Positions 1 to 7,124 of a stretch of DNA of 19,710 nucleotides are shown piece after piece (position 1 is the first letter of the stretch; each line of letters opens with the position of its first letter). The notes under the pieces were generated by a model. That model had not been told where the DNA came from. It was given only the letters and a program-made list of their open reading frames with translations, and did not search any database. Origin of the DNA: an uncultured Varibaculum sp. (GTDB lineage: Bacteria; Actinomycetota; Actinomycetes; Actinomycetales; Actinomycetaceae). The stretch covers positions 1-19,710 of the forward strand of contig CAMYFZ010000032.1 of NCBI GenBank assembly GCA_947255165.1, in the 5' to 3' direction. The position numbers were made by a program, and so were the translations under genes.

Positions 1-1124
1 CCGATTACTCCATAAATGGCAGTTGAAGAAGCCGACCAGGGTTGCACTAGCTGTCCCACCGCCATGCCCGCGCAGGCGCCCACAAATAAGGTAGGTCCGA
101 AGACTCCGCCGGCTCCCCCCATAGAAATAGTGAAAGCGGCACTCAGCGCGCGCCCTAGTAGCAGTGCTACCACCATCGCAAGCGGGAAATCACCCGAGAG
201 TACCCGCAGCTGCACGCTCTCCCCGGTACCGTAAAGCAGAGGGAAGTAATACAAGAAAATCCCCAACAGCACTGAACCGGCTACGGGGCGGAACCACGCT
301 TTCCAGTGATATACCAGATCGATGCCATCCCAAACCAGATAGATCAGTTTAGAAAACCCGATTCCCGCCAGGGTTGCGACCAAGGCTGCCAGGGCTACCA
401 GCAGATAGTCACTGTGCGAAAACAGCTCCAAGGATTGGCTGAGGGGTACGTTGGCTCGGTCAGGGAGAAACTGTTGGGACACCAGGGAGGCAGATACCGA
501 GGCAAACACGATGAAGACAAAGTCTTCGGCGCTAAGAGCCCCTAGCACCAGTTCCACCGCGAAACAGGCGCCTGCCAGGGGAGCATTAAAAGTAGCGGCG
601 ATTCCGGCGGCAGCCCCGCAGGCGCACAGGAACATCAGGCGTTGTTTACTTAAGCCCAGACGGGTTCCTACCCAGGAAGAAATCGCAGCACCAATCATCA
701 CAATTGGACCTTCGCGCCCGGCGTTTCCTCCTCCTCCCAAAGTCAGCGAGGACGCAAAAAGTTTGACTAGGGCGTTGCGTCCGGGGATCCTCCCGCCTTT
801 GCGCCGTACGGCGAACATTACTTCCGGGACGGCGTGTCCGCGAGAACCGGGGGTGAAATATGCAACTACCGGCCCATAAAGCAAAGCTGAAATCACTGGG
901 ACCGCGATGAGGAAAACCGGGGGTAGTCCCAGGAATCCGTGGGGGGCACCTGCGTGGGCAGGGTAGTCAGTGTAGCCGGTGAGTAGATAACTCCAGCTTT
1001 CAATTAAATAGTAAAAACCTACTGAGACCAGGCCCACTAGCGCCCCAATAGCGATAGAAAGCGCGGTCAGACCGGCACGCGAGCCCGCGAAGGAGCCGGC
1101 AAACCGTGACCGCTTGTTACTCAT
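1..1124 (-). CDS. ClC-family chloride channel or Cl-/H+ antiporter, partial (C-terminus off the left edge)
   Basis: Reading the minus strand from the ATG at 1124 gives an open frame of 374 codons to the window edge without a stop. The protein is a multi-pass membrane protein of the ClC family. Seen: a first hydrophobic helix at about residues 17-40; a GSRGHAVPE stretch at 93-101, corresponding to the GSGIPE selectivity motif but divergent from it; GREGP at 136-140 with the gating glutamate E138; and, near the cut end, GGVFGP, the GxFxP motif that contributes to the anion site. The gating glutamate is present in both channels and antiporters of this family, so transport mode cannot be decided. 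The gene diverges from dxs across a 96-bp gap. I see no clear Shine-Dalgarno before the ATG, only A-rich sequence. The C-terminus, including any CBS domains, is not visible. The family call is firm; ion and mode are open. Confidence 0.9.
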   Translation of the reverse strand, partial: MSNKRSRFAGSFAGSRAGLTALSIAIGALVGLVSVGFYYLIESWSYLLTGYTDYPAHAGAPHGFLGLPPVFLIAVPVISALLYGPVVAYFTPGSRGHAVPEVMFAVRRKGGRIPGRNALVKLFASSLTLGGGGNAGREGPIVMIGAAISSWVGTRLGLSKQRLMFLCACGAAAGIAATFNAPLAGACFAVELVLGALSAEDFVFIVFASVSASLVSQQFLPDRANVPLSQSLELFSHSDYLLVALAALVATLAGIGFSKLIYLVWDGIDLVYHWKAWFRPVAGSVLLGIFLYYFPLLYGTGESVQLRVLSGDFPLAMVVALLLGRALSAAFTISMGGAGGVFGPTLFVGACAGMAVGQLVQPWSASSTAIYGVI

Positions 1125-1135
1125 GGTTTTAGTTT

Positions 1136-1150
1136 GACGCGCTGGGCGTC
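1136..1150. promoter_or_regulatory. short inverted repeat between the ClC gene and dxs
   Basis: GACGC, five bases, GCGTC forms a perfect 5-bp inverted repeat 12 bases upstream of the ClC start. It could be an operator or a short hairpin in a 5' leader. Five-base arms occur often by chance in GC-rich DNA, so support is weak. Confidence 0.2.
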
Positions 1151-1189
1151 GCTAACGCAAGTAACTGCCGATAAATCCATCTTCGCCCT

Positions 1190-1220
1190 TATAGATCTGA
1201 AATGCGGCTAAACTGGCTGG
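1190..1220 (+). promoter_or_regulatory. possible dxs promoter with little or no leader
   Basis: Two -10-like hexamers lie just upstream of the dxs GTG: TATAGA at 1190-1195 and TAAACT at 1209-1214. If TAAACT is used, transcription would begin at or next to the GTG at 1221, giving a leaderless mRNA, a common arrangement in actinobacteria. No Shine-Dalgarno is visible in the 20 bases before the GTG, which fits. No convincing -35 box accompanies either hexamer, so this is inference. Confidence 0.35.
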
Positions 1221-3092
1221 GTGGCAAAAATACTCGATCGGATAAATAACCCGGCAGATTTGCAGAAGCTCTCCAGCTTGGAACTGGCGGATCTGGCCGG
1301 TGAGATCCGGTCATTCCTGGTAGAGAATGTGGCAAAAACCGGGGGGCATATGGGGCCCAACCTGGGGGTAGTCGAGCTAACTATTGCGCTCCACCGTATG
1401 TTTTCTTCCCCCACCGACACCATTATTTTCGATACCGGGCATCAAGCCTATGTCCATAAGATCCTCACTGGGCGCAAGGACTTTACTAATCTGCGCACGG
1501 CGCAAGGACTGTCCGGTTATCCTTCCCGCGCAGAATCAGTACACGATGTAGTAGAAAACTCCCATGCTTCCACCGCCCTATCTTGGGCGCAGGGCGTGGC
1601 GGAAGCCAAAGCCCTAAAAGGAGACCGTTCCTATACGGTGGCAGTAATCGGTGATGGCGCTATGACCGGCGGCATGACTTGGGAAGCTCTGAATAATATT
1701 TCTGAACGTCCCGATCTGCGCCTGATTATTGTGGTAAACGACAACGGCCGGTCCTACGAGCCCACTATTGGGGGACTAGCTCATCACCTGGATGCACTGC
1801 GTACTTCTCCCGCCTATGAGCGGGCGCTGCGCTGGGGAAAACAGCATTTAAAGTCGCGGGGCAAGCCCGGAGAGCTCACCTATGATGCGCTGCATGGGAT
1901 TAAACGGGGGATGGCCGATATGGTCTCTCCCGAACAAGTAATGTTTTCTGACCTAGGGATCAAATATACCGGTCCGGTAGATGGACATGACATTGTGGCT
2001 ACCGAGTTCGTTCTGGCACGTGCCAAAGAGTTTTCCGGGCCGATTATCGTGCATGCCATCACTGAGAAAGGGCGCGGCTACACTCCGGCCGAAGAAAATG
2101 ATGCCGACCATTTCCATACCGTGGGCCCGATTCATCCCGAGACTGGGCTGCCGGTAAAGAAAGAACGTTTTGGCTGGACAGCGGTGTTTGCGGAAGAAAT
2201 CGTGCAACTGGCTAAACGGAACCCCAAGATCGTGGGGATATCGGCAGCGATGATGGAGCCGGTAGGGTTAAAGCCACTGCGAGCCCAATTCCCGCACCGA
2301 GTTTTTGATGTTGGAATCGCCGAGCAACACGCGATGACTATGGCCGCCGGACTATCTTTTGCTGGCTGTCACCCGGTACTCGCCCTCTATGCCACCTTCC
2401 TAAACCGTGCCTTTGACCAGCTGTTAATGGATGCTGCCCTGCATAAACAGGGAATAACTGTGGTACTAGATCGCGCGGGTATTACCGGAGCCGATGGCGC
2501 TAGCCATAACGGAATGTGGGATTTGGCGATTGCCGCCATGGTCCCCGGGATTAGGGTGGCGGCTCCGCGGGACGCAAGTACCTTGCGCAAACTCTTAGGA
2601 CAGGCAGTATCCATAGCGGATGGACCCACAATTGTGCGCTACCCCAAAGGGAGTGTGCCCCCAGATATCAAGGCAGAAGTAACCGAAGATGGCCTAGATG
2701 TTCTATTCCAGAGTTCAGGTCGGGGTAAAAATATTCTGGTGGTAGCGGTGGGAGCTATGGCAGGGCAGGCCATCGCGCTTTCAAAGGAACTCGCCGGGCG
2801 AGGTCACGCGGTTAGATGCGTGGATCCCGGTTGGGTTATCCCCATTTCTCCCGCGCTTTTAAGGCAGGTGGCTGCCGCTGATTTGGCTATCACTATCGAG
2901 GACGGAGAAGTAACCAACGGAGTAGGAGCGCTGCTACGCAGCACCTGCGCAGGCGAAAACTGTTTCACCCCGATTAAATCTTTCGGAATTCCTCGCGCCT
3001 TCCTACCCACGGATTCTCGCGATCACCTGCTGGATAGCTCCCGGATGACGCCCCAAGCGATGCTAGCTGACTTGGAGCAGCTGCTGGACTAG
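1221..3092 (+). CDS. dxs: 1-deoxy-D-xylulose-5-phosphate synthase
   Basis: A thiamine-diphosphate enzyme that joins pyruvate and glyceraldehyde 3-phosphate into 1-deoxy-D-xylulose 5-phosphate, the entry step of the MEP isoprenoid route, which also supplies thiamine synthesis. The length of 623 residues is normal. Seen: GGHMGPNLGVVEL with H43, GHQAY with H74, the GDGAMTGG diphosphate-binding motif at 144-151 with N158 and N173 downstream, the activating glutamate E368 in GIAEQHAM, YATFLNRAFDQ, and DRAGITGADGASHNG with H429. These separate DXS from ordinary transketolase, and all expected residues are present. The GTG at 1221 is chosen because its N-terminus (MAKILDRINNPADLQKL) lines up with other actinobacterial DXS proteins; it has no visible Shine-Dalgarno. 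The next gene starts 146 bp later with its own probable control region, so I do not place dxs in the sugar operon, although the enzyme handles a related pentulose phosphate. Confidence 0.96.
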   Translation: MAKILDRINNPADLQKLSSLELADLAGEIRSFLVENVAKTGGHMGPNLGVVELTIALHRMFSSPTDTIIFDTGHQAYVHKILTGRKDFTNLRTAQGLSGYPSRAESVHDVVENSHASTALSWAQGVAEAKALKGDRSYTVAVIGDGAMTGGMTWEALNNISERPDLRLIIVVNDNGRSYEPTIGGLAHHLDALRTSPAYERALRWGKQHLKSRGKPGELTYDALHGIKRGMADMVSPEQVMFSDLGIKYTGPVDGHDIVATEFVLARAKEFSGPIIVHAITEKGRGYTPAEENDADHFHTVGPIHPETGLPVKKERFGWTAVFAEEIVQLAKRNPKIVGISAAMMEPVGLKPLRAQFPHRVFDVGIAEQHAMTMAAGLSFAGCHPVLALYATFLNRAFDQLLMDAALHKQGITVVLDRAGITGADGASHNGMWDLAIAAMVPGIRVAAPRDASTLRKLLGQAVSIADGPTIVRYPKGSVPPDIKAEVTEDGLDVLFQSSGRGKNILVVAVGAMAGQAIALSKELAGRGHAVRCVDPGWVIPISPALLRQVAAADLAITIEDGEVTNGVGALLRSTCAGENCFTPIKSFGIPRAFLPTDSRDHLLDSSRMTPQAMLADLEQLLD

Positions 3093-3094
3093 AC

Positions 3095-3168
3095 GTGCAC
3101 ATTTTAGTCTGCCGCATTCCGGAGGATCTGCAGTTTTTACCGCAGAGTGTGCACTTTTGTTGCAAAAG
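3095..3168. promoter_or_regulatory. probable control region of the SorC-type regulator gene
   Basis: CTTTTG, three bases, CAAAAG (3154-3168) is a perfect 6-bp inverted repeat about 70 bases before the regulator start, a plausible operator for autoregulation. GTGCAC occurs at 3095-3100 and again at 3149-3154, touching the palindrome, with start points 54 bp apart. SorC-family proteins act as tetramers that can bind spaced sites, so paired elements would fit, but 54 bp is not a clean number of helical turns. No confident -35/-10 pair was found. Confidence 0.4.
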
Positions 3169-3238
3169 AATCGTTTTGGTGATCCTTCCAAGGGTAACGG
3201 CTTAGGCTGAGGATAGCAGGTAGTGGCAAAGGGTGGTT

Positions 3239-4201
3239 ATGGGACGCGAGGATTATCGAGTAGATCTGCTGGTGGAAGCAGCGCGTTTGTACTATGAAAA
3301 TTCTTTGACTCATGCCCAAATTGGTAAGAAGCTGGGGTTTAGCCGTTGGACCGCCTCCCGCTTGATTCAGGAAGCCCGTGACCGGGGAATTGTACGAATC
3401 ACGATTGAGGCTCCGCGCGCCGAACACTATGAGTTAGAACAAGCGTTAAAAGAGAATTTTGATCTTGATCGAGTAGTAGTGGTCCCCCAAGAAACTGGGG
3501 AAAACGCTACCTTTCGCGCAGTGGCGCAAGCGGCGGCGCGATATTTGCAGTCATTGCGTCCCCAACCACGTACCCTCGCGGTTTCCTGGGGAAAAACGAT
3601 CGCGCGGGTAGCGCGGGAACTGCCTGACCAGTGGGCCAGTGGCACTACGGTGATCCAGACAAACGGGGGACCCAGTTACACCCAAGACAACTTTGTTGCC
3701 GAATCTATACGTACCATTGCAGAAAAAGCTGGAGGTTTTGGTCGGGTACTACCCGCTCCGGCCCTAGTGGGCGATAGCCGGATTGCCACTGCACTGCGGC
3801 GGGATTCTTCGATAAAAGCCACTCTAGAGGCAGCGGCGAACGCTGATGTAATCTGTTTTTCACCCGGAAAGCTGGAAGCAGATTCGGTTTTGGTGCGTTC
3901 TGGTTATGTGTCGGAAGGCGATCTTCAAAAACTTTTTGCGCACGGGGTAGTGGGGGATTTACTTTGCCGGTTCGTAAATGCCGATGGTCTCCCGGCCGAT
4001 GCGGAATTAGATAAGTGCACGATTGGGATTAGTTTAAAATCTCTTAAGGCTGCACGGATGAAAGTGACTGTCTCTTCCGGCAATGCCAAGACGGATACTA
4101 CTTTGGCAACGTTAAGGGGTGGCTATGTTGACACCCTGATAGTGGATTCTGGACTGGCACAGTCAATATTGAAAGAAACTGAACTGAAAATAGAAAAATA
4201 A
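3239..4201 (+). CDS. SorC/DeoR-type sugar-responsive transcriptional regulator
   Basis: This is a DNA-binding regulator of the SorC family, whose members sense a phosphorylated sugar or polyol and control the adjacent catabolic genes. It has an N-terminal helix-turn-helix in roughly the first 55 residues (LTHAQIGKKLGFSRWTASRL) and a C-terminal sugar-isomerase-like effector domain containing GGPSY and the DTLIVDSGLA ending typical of the family. With the ATG at 3239 the protein has 320 residues, a usual length. That ATG is preferred over GTG at 3233 because AAAGGG sits five bases before it. The FGGY kinase begins 36 bp downstream and the dehydrogenase follows, so the local targets are probably these two genes and itself. 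The effector is unknown; a pentulose or polyol phosphate made by the kinase is the natural guess. Confidence 0.9.
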   Translation: MGREDYRVDLLVEAARLYYENSLTHAQIGKKLGFSRWTASRLIQEARDRGIVRITIEAPRAEHYELEQALKENFDLDRVVVVPQETGENATFRAVAQAAARYLQSLRPQPRTLAVSWGKTIARVARELPDQWASGTTVIQTNGGPSYTQDNFVAESIRTIAEKAGGFGRVLPAPALVGDSRIATALRRDSSIKATLEAAANADVICFSPGKLEADSVLVRSGYVSEGDLQKLFAHGVVGDLLCRFVNADGLPADAELDKCTIGISLKSLKAARMKVTVSSGNAKTDTTLATLRGGYVDTLIVDSGLAQSILKETELKIEK

Positions 4202-4237
4202 CAATATAACGCCTTCAACGAGGAAAGCAGAGGAAAA

Positions 4238-5776
4238 ATGAGCGGCGAATTGATGATTGGGATCGATCTGGGAACCTCCGGGGTACGCGCCGGGGTAGTC
4301 GACACCCAAGGAAAAATATTGAAAACCGTGGCTACCGAGTGGGGCACTGACTATCCCGCTCCCGGGCGTGCCCAGCAAGACCCCCATGACTGGTGGAAGG
4401 GGGTATGTGAGGTTACCAGCGCAGTGATGTCAGATTTTGATCCCGACGCTATCTGCGGACTGAGTGTCGATACGACCTCGGCAACGGTAGTGCCCTGTAC
4501 CAAAGATGGTAAACCGCTGAGCCCGGCAATCATGTGGATGGATGTGCGGGCTATTAAAGAGGCACAGGACTTATCCAATACCGGTGATCCCGCCCTAAAA
4601 TATGCCGGACACGATACTGTTAGCGCCGAGTGGGGTACCCCCAAACTAATGTGGCTAAAACGCAATGAACCAGAAATCTGGGAGAAAACCGAGGTCATTG
4701 CCGATTGCCTGGACTATTTGATTTTCCAGTTGAGTGGAGAGTGGACAGCATCAGTATGTAACTGTTCCTGTAAATTCTTCTATGACTCCAACTGGGGAGG
4801 CTGGCCCACCACTCTATATGCAGCAGCCGGCATCCCGGAAGCCTTGGAAAAATTCCCCGAGCGCATCCTCAAAATGGGGGAAGTAGCCGGATCCCTAACT
4901 GCGGAAGCGGCTGCACTTTTGGGGCTAAAAGCAGGAATCCCGGTAATCGAGGGCGGTATCGATGCCCATGTGGGTGCTATCGGATTAGGGGTAGTTGAGC
5001 CCGGCTCTCTGGCCTTGATCACCGGATCTTCCCATGTGATGTTGGGACAAACCGACAAAGCGGTTTACTCGATGGGTATCTGGGGCGCCTATTACGATGC
5101 CATTATTCCCGGACAATACACTCTGGAGGCCGGGCAGGTTTCTACCGGATCTATGCTCAGTTGGTTTGTGCGCAACTACTGCGTGAAAGCCCTTGAAAAT
5201 GAGCGTTTAACCGGGGAAGATCCCTATGTCTACCTGGATAAACTCGCCAGCGAGGTGCCGATCGGAGCTAACGGGATAGTTGCCCTGGACCATTTCCAAG
5301 GAAATCGTACTCCCTTCGTGGATGCGCGTTCCCGTGGCCTGTTTGCTGGGCTCTCCCTGTCCCATACCGAAGCTGATATGTACCGGGCAGTGCTAGAAAG
5401 CGTTTGTTACGGTACTGGGGCTATTTTTGATACCTTCCGGCAAAAGGGGTTCGCCCCGAAACGAGTGATGGCCTCCGGAGCGCCCACCAAGTCGAAACTG
5501 TGGATGCAGATGCACGCGGATGTAACCGGAGTACCGATTATTATTCCTGAAAATGTGCAAGGTCCGCTGTTCGGATCGGCGATGTTGGCGGCTTGCGGAG
5601 CTGGGATCTTTTCCTCGATTGAGGAGGCTGCCGCACAGATGGTGCGGGCAGTTAAGACCTATGAACCCGACCAGGCGGCTCATGAGGAATACCGCTTCTA
5701 CCTGGATCGTTATCTAGAACTTTATGCTGCGGTATCTCCGATTGTGGCCAAGATCGGAAAACATCAGCAACAGTAG
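4238..5776 (+). CDS. FGGY-family carbohydrate kinase, ribulokinase-like branch
   Basis: An ATP-dependent kinase of the FGGY family, which phosphorylates ketoses or polyols after uptake. It has 512 residues, the normal length. Seen: the N-terminal ATPase-fold signature IGIDLGTSGVRAGVVD (7-22), LSVDTTSATVVP around 75-86, WMDVRA at 100-105, the predicted catalytic base D242 in GGIDAHVGA, the phosphate-binding ITGSSHVMLG at 261-270, and a glycine-rich ASGAPTKSKLW segment in the second domain. The VDTTSATVVP and ASVCNCSCKFFYDS segments resemble AraB-like ribulokinases and the YDR109C-like pentulose kinases more than xylulokinase or glycerol kinase, judged by eye only. Ribulose, xylulose, ribitol, arabitol and tetritols all remain possible. 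GAGGA lies just before the ATG. It is 36 bp after the regulator gene and 53 bp before the dehydrogenase, so the three are probably co-transcribed. Confidence 0.9.
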   Translation: MSGELMIGIDLGTSGVRAGVVDTQGKILKTVATEWGTDYPAPGRAQQDPHDWWKGVCEVTSAVMSDFDPDAICGLSVDTTSATVVPCTKDGKPLSPAIMWMDVRAIKEAQDLSNTGDPALKYAGHDTVSAEWGTPKLMWLKRNEPEIWEKTEVIADCLDYLIFQLSGEWTASVCNCSCKFFYDSNWGGWPTTLYAAAGIPEALEKFPERILKMGEVAGSLTAEAAALLGLKAGIPVIEGGIDAHVGAIGLGVVEPGSLALITGSSHVMLGQTDKAVYSMGIWGAYYDAIIPGQYTLEAGQVSTGSMLSWFVRNYCVKALENERLTGEDPYVYLDKLASEVPIGANGIVALDHFQGNRTPFVDARSRGLFAGLSLSHTEADMYRAVLESVCYGTGAIFDTFRQKGFAPKRVMASGAPTKSKLWMQMHADVTGVPIIIPENVQGPLFGSAMLAACGAGIFSSIEEAAAQMVRAVKTYEPDQAAHEEYRFYLDRYLELYAAVSPIVAKIGKHQQQ

Positions 5777-5784
5777 ACCGCCGC

Positions 5785-5801
5785 AAATTTTACAAAAATT
5801 T
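5785..5801. promoter_or_regulatory. A/T-only palindrome between the kinase and dehydrogenase genes
   Basis: AAATTTT, ACA, AAAATTT is a perfect 7-bp inverted repeat centred in the 53-bp gap, 28 bases before the dehydrogenase ATG. It is very AT-rich in a GC-rich setting. It shares a TTTT-spacer-AAAA core with the palindrome upstream of the regulator gene at 3154-3168, so it might be a second SorC site or an internal promoter element. A weak RNA hairpin is the alternative. Confidence 0.35.
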
Positions 5802-5829
5802 ATTAACAACACCTTTAGGAGAAAACAAA

Positions 5830-6891
5830 ATGGCAAAAATTGTAATGCTGGGATCGGGAATTATGGCAACCGCTCTTTCCTTCCCTGCCAGTGAAAACGG
5901 TCATGAGGTGCGCCTAGTAGGCACCCATTTGGACCGGGATATTATCGACTCGATTAAAACCAAAGGCATTCACCCGGATTTGGGGTTAAAGGTTAACGAG
6001 GGGGTCAAAGCCTACCAGCTCGAGGAAGCAGAGGAAGCCTTCGCGGACGCGGAAGTGGTCATGTGTGGAGTCAACAGCTTCGGGATCGAATGGGCAGGCG
6101 AACAGCTGGCCGGATTGCTAAAACCGGGGCAAGACCTATTGTGTATCACCAAGGGGATGCGCGCCGATGAGGATGGCACCATGCACGTTTTGCCGGAGGT
6201 ACTCAAGAAGGCGGTGGGACCAGAGCTAGCTTCACAAGTTTCTTGGTCTGCCATTGTAGGGCCTTCCATCGCTGGTGAAGTAGCGGTTCATCATGACACC
6301 TGCGTGGTCTTCTGTGGAGAAGATCAAGAAGTGCTCACCAAGTTGGCCGAAATGTTCCGGACAGATTATTACCACGTGTGGACTTCTACCGATTTCATTG
6401 GTCACGAAACCGGGGCAGCCACCAAGAATATCTATGCGTTTGCCGCCGGATTCGGTAATGGATTGCTGGATAAAGAAGGTAAAACCGATGACAAATATGT
6501 GCGCTTCAACTATGGGGCAGCCGTGTTTGCACAGGGACAGAAAGAACTACGGCAATTCGTACAGCTCCTTGGGGGCGAGGCGGTAACCGCTGATGGCCTG
6601 GGCGGAGTTGGCGATATGTTCGTAACCTCGATGGGAGGCCGCAACGTTAAAGCCGGTCGTTACGTAGGAGCGGGGGTGCCCTTCTCCGAAGTTCGCGAGT
6701 CCCTAATGAAAGGGGTAACCCTAGAGGGGGTAGCCGCGATTCAGGTAATCGGGGCAGCCCTAAAACCGCTGACCGAAAGGGGAGTAATCAAAGAGGACGA
6801 TTTCCCACTATGTCGCTACCTGTACTCGGTAGTTGCTGAGGATGCGCCCCTAGAAATGCCCTGGTCACTCTTCTTCGGAGGTGAGTGCTAA
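5830..6891 (+). CDS. GpsA-like NAD(P)-dependent glycerol-3-phosphate dehydrogenase family protein, divergent
   Basis: This belongs to the NAD(P)-dependent glycerol-3-phosphate dehydrogenase fold, which interconverts sn-glycerol 3-phosphate and dihydroxyacetone phosphate. It has 353 residues, slightly longer than typical GpsA. Seen: a Rossmann start (MLGSGIMATAL), TKG with K108, GPSIAGE at 144-150, ATKN with catalytic-type K199, GVGDMFVT with D262 and T266, and GGRN with phosphate-binding-type R271 and N272. All catalytic residues are in place, but the GGRN form resembles eukaryotic GPD1 more than E. coli GpsA, and the stretch 207-233 differs from the usual GpsA sequence. The catalytic set argues for a DHAP-like phosphorylated ketose, but its place behind an FGGY kinase and SorC regulator suggests catabolism of another polyol phosphate rather than phospholipid synthesis. 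Whether the genome has a separate gpsA is not visible. AGGAG lies eight bases before the ATG. Confidence 0.85.
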   Translation: MAKIVMLGSGIMATALSFPASENGHEVRLVGTHLDRDIIDSIKTKGIHPDLGLKVNEGVKAYQLEEAEEAFADAEVVMCGVNSFGIEWAGEQLAGLLKPGQDLLCITKGMRADEDGTMHVLPEVLKKAVGPELASQVSWSAIVGPSIAGEVAVHHDTCVVFCGEDQEVLTKLAEMFRTDYYHVWTSTDFIGHETGAATKNIYAFAAGFGNGLLDKEGKTDDKYVRFNYGAAVFAQGQKELRQFVQLLGGEAVTADGLGGVGDMFVTSMGGRNVKAGRYVGAGVPFSEVRESLMKGVTLEGVAAIQVIGAALKPLTERGVIKEDDFPLCRYLYSVVAEDAPLEMPWSLFFGGEC

Positions 6892-6910
6892 GGGACACCT
6901 GGAACTAGTT

Positions 6911-6962
6911 TTCTGGCTGGCAGGACGGCTTTATAGCAGTCCTGCCAGCCAGAACTATTTTT
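6911..6962 (+). terminator. strong intrinsic terminator after the sugar/polyol operon
   Basis: A perfect 16-bp stem, TTCTGGCTGGCAGGAC (6911-6926) with its complement at 6939-6954, closes a 12-base loop and is followed by CTATTTTT, with TTTTT at 6958-6962. It starts 19 bases after the dehydrogenase stop codon. A run of T is present only on the plus-strand 3' side, so it should stop plus-strand transcription and separate this operon from the HAD-tlyA-recN operon. Confidence 0.93.
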
Positions 6963-7051
6963 GGTGTATAAGAAGCAACTAATTCGCTAAATTGGGTGCT
7001 CCGGTCAGCTCTGGTTTGGGAAATAGTGAGGATAGACAACCTTTTAGAGGC

Positions 7052-7080
7052 AGCTTTGCGACGGCGTTTACGCTTAGAAT
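7052..7080 (+). promoter_or_regulatory. possible promoter of the HAD-tlyA-recN-steAB operon
   Basis: TAGAAT at 7075-7080 is a good -10 match, 45 bases upstream of the start codon. AGCTTT at 7052-7057, 17 bases further up, is a poor -35 match. The 233-bp gap after a strong terminator must carry a promoter for the long downstream operon, and this is the best candidate I see. The rest of the gap shows no obvious gene. Confidence 0.35.
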
Positions 7081-7112
7081 AGGGGTAGTCGACTAATGAA
7101 ATAGGGAAAGAT

Positions 7113-7117
7113 AAGGA
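7113..7117 (+). promoter_or_regulatory. ribosome binding site supporting a TTG start
   Basis: AAGGA ends seven bases before the TTG at 7125. No in-frame ATG or GTG with a comparable site is nearby, so this decides the start of the large fusion gene. Confidence 0.6.
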
Positions 7118-7124
7118 TCTAGAG

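Noticed and set aside
451..879. A 142-codon plus-strand open frame at the left edge, with smaller frames nearby
   Set aside because: It lies antisense to the ClC gene, whose GREGP and GxFxP motifs confirm the minus-strand frame.
1221..6891. dxs as the first gene of the sugar/polyol operon, possibly feeding 1-deoxyxylulose phosphate to it
   Set aside because: A 146-bp gap with palindromes separates it from the regulator gene, and DXS is a complete housekeeping enzyme of the MEP route. The idea is not excluded but has no positive support.
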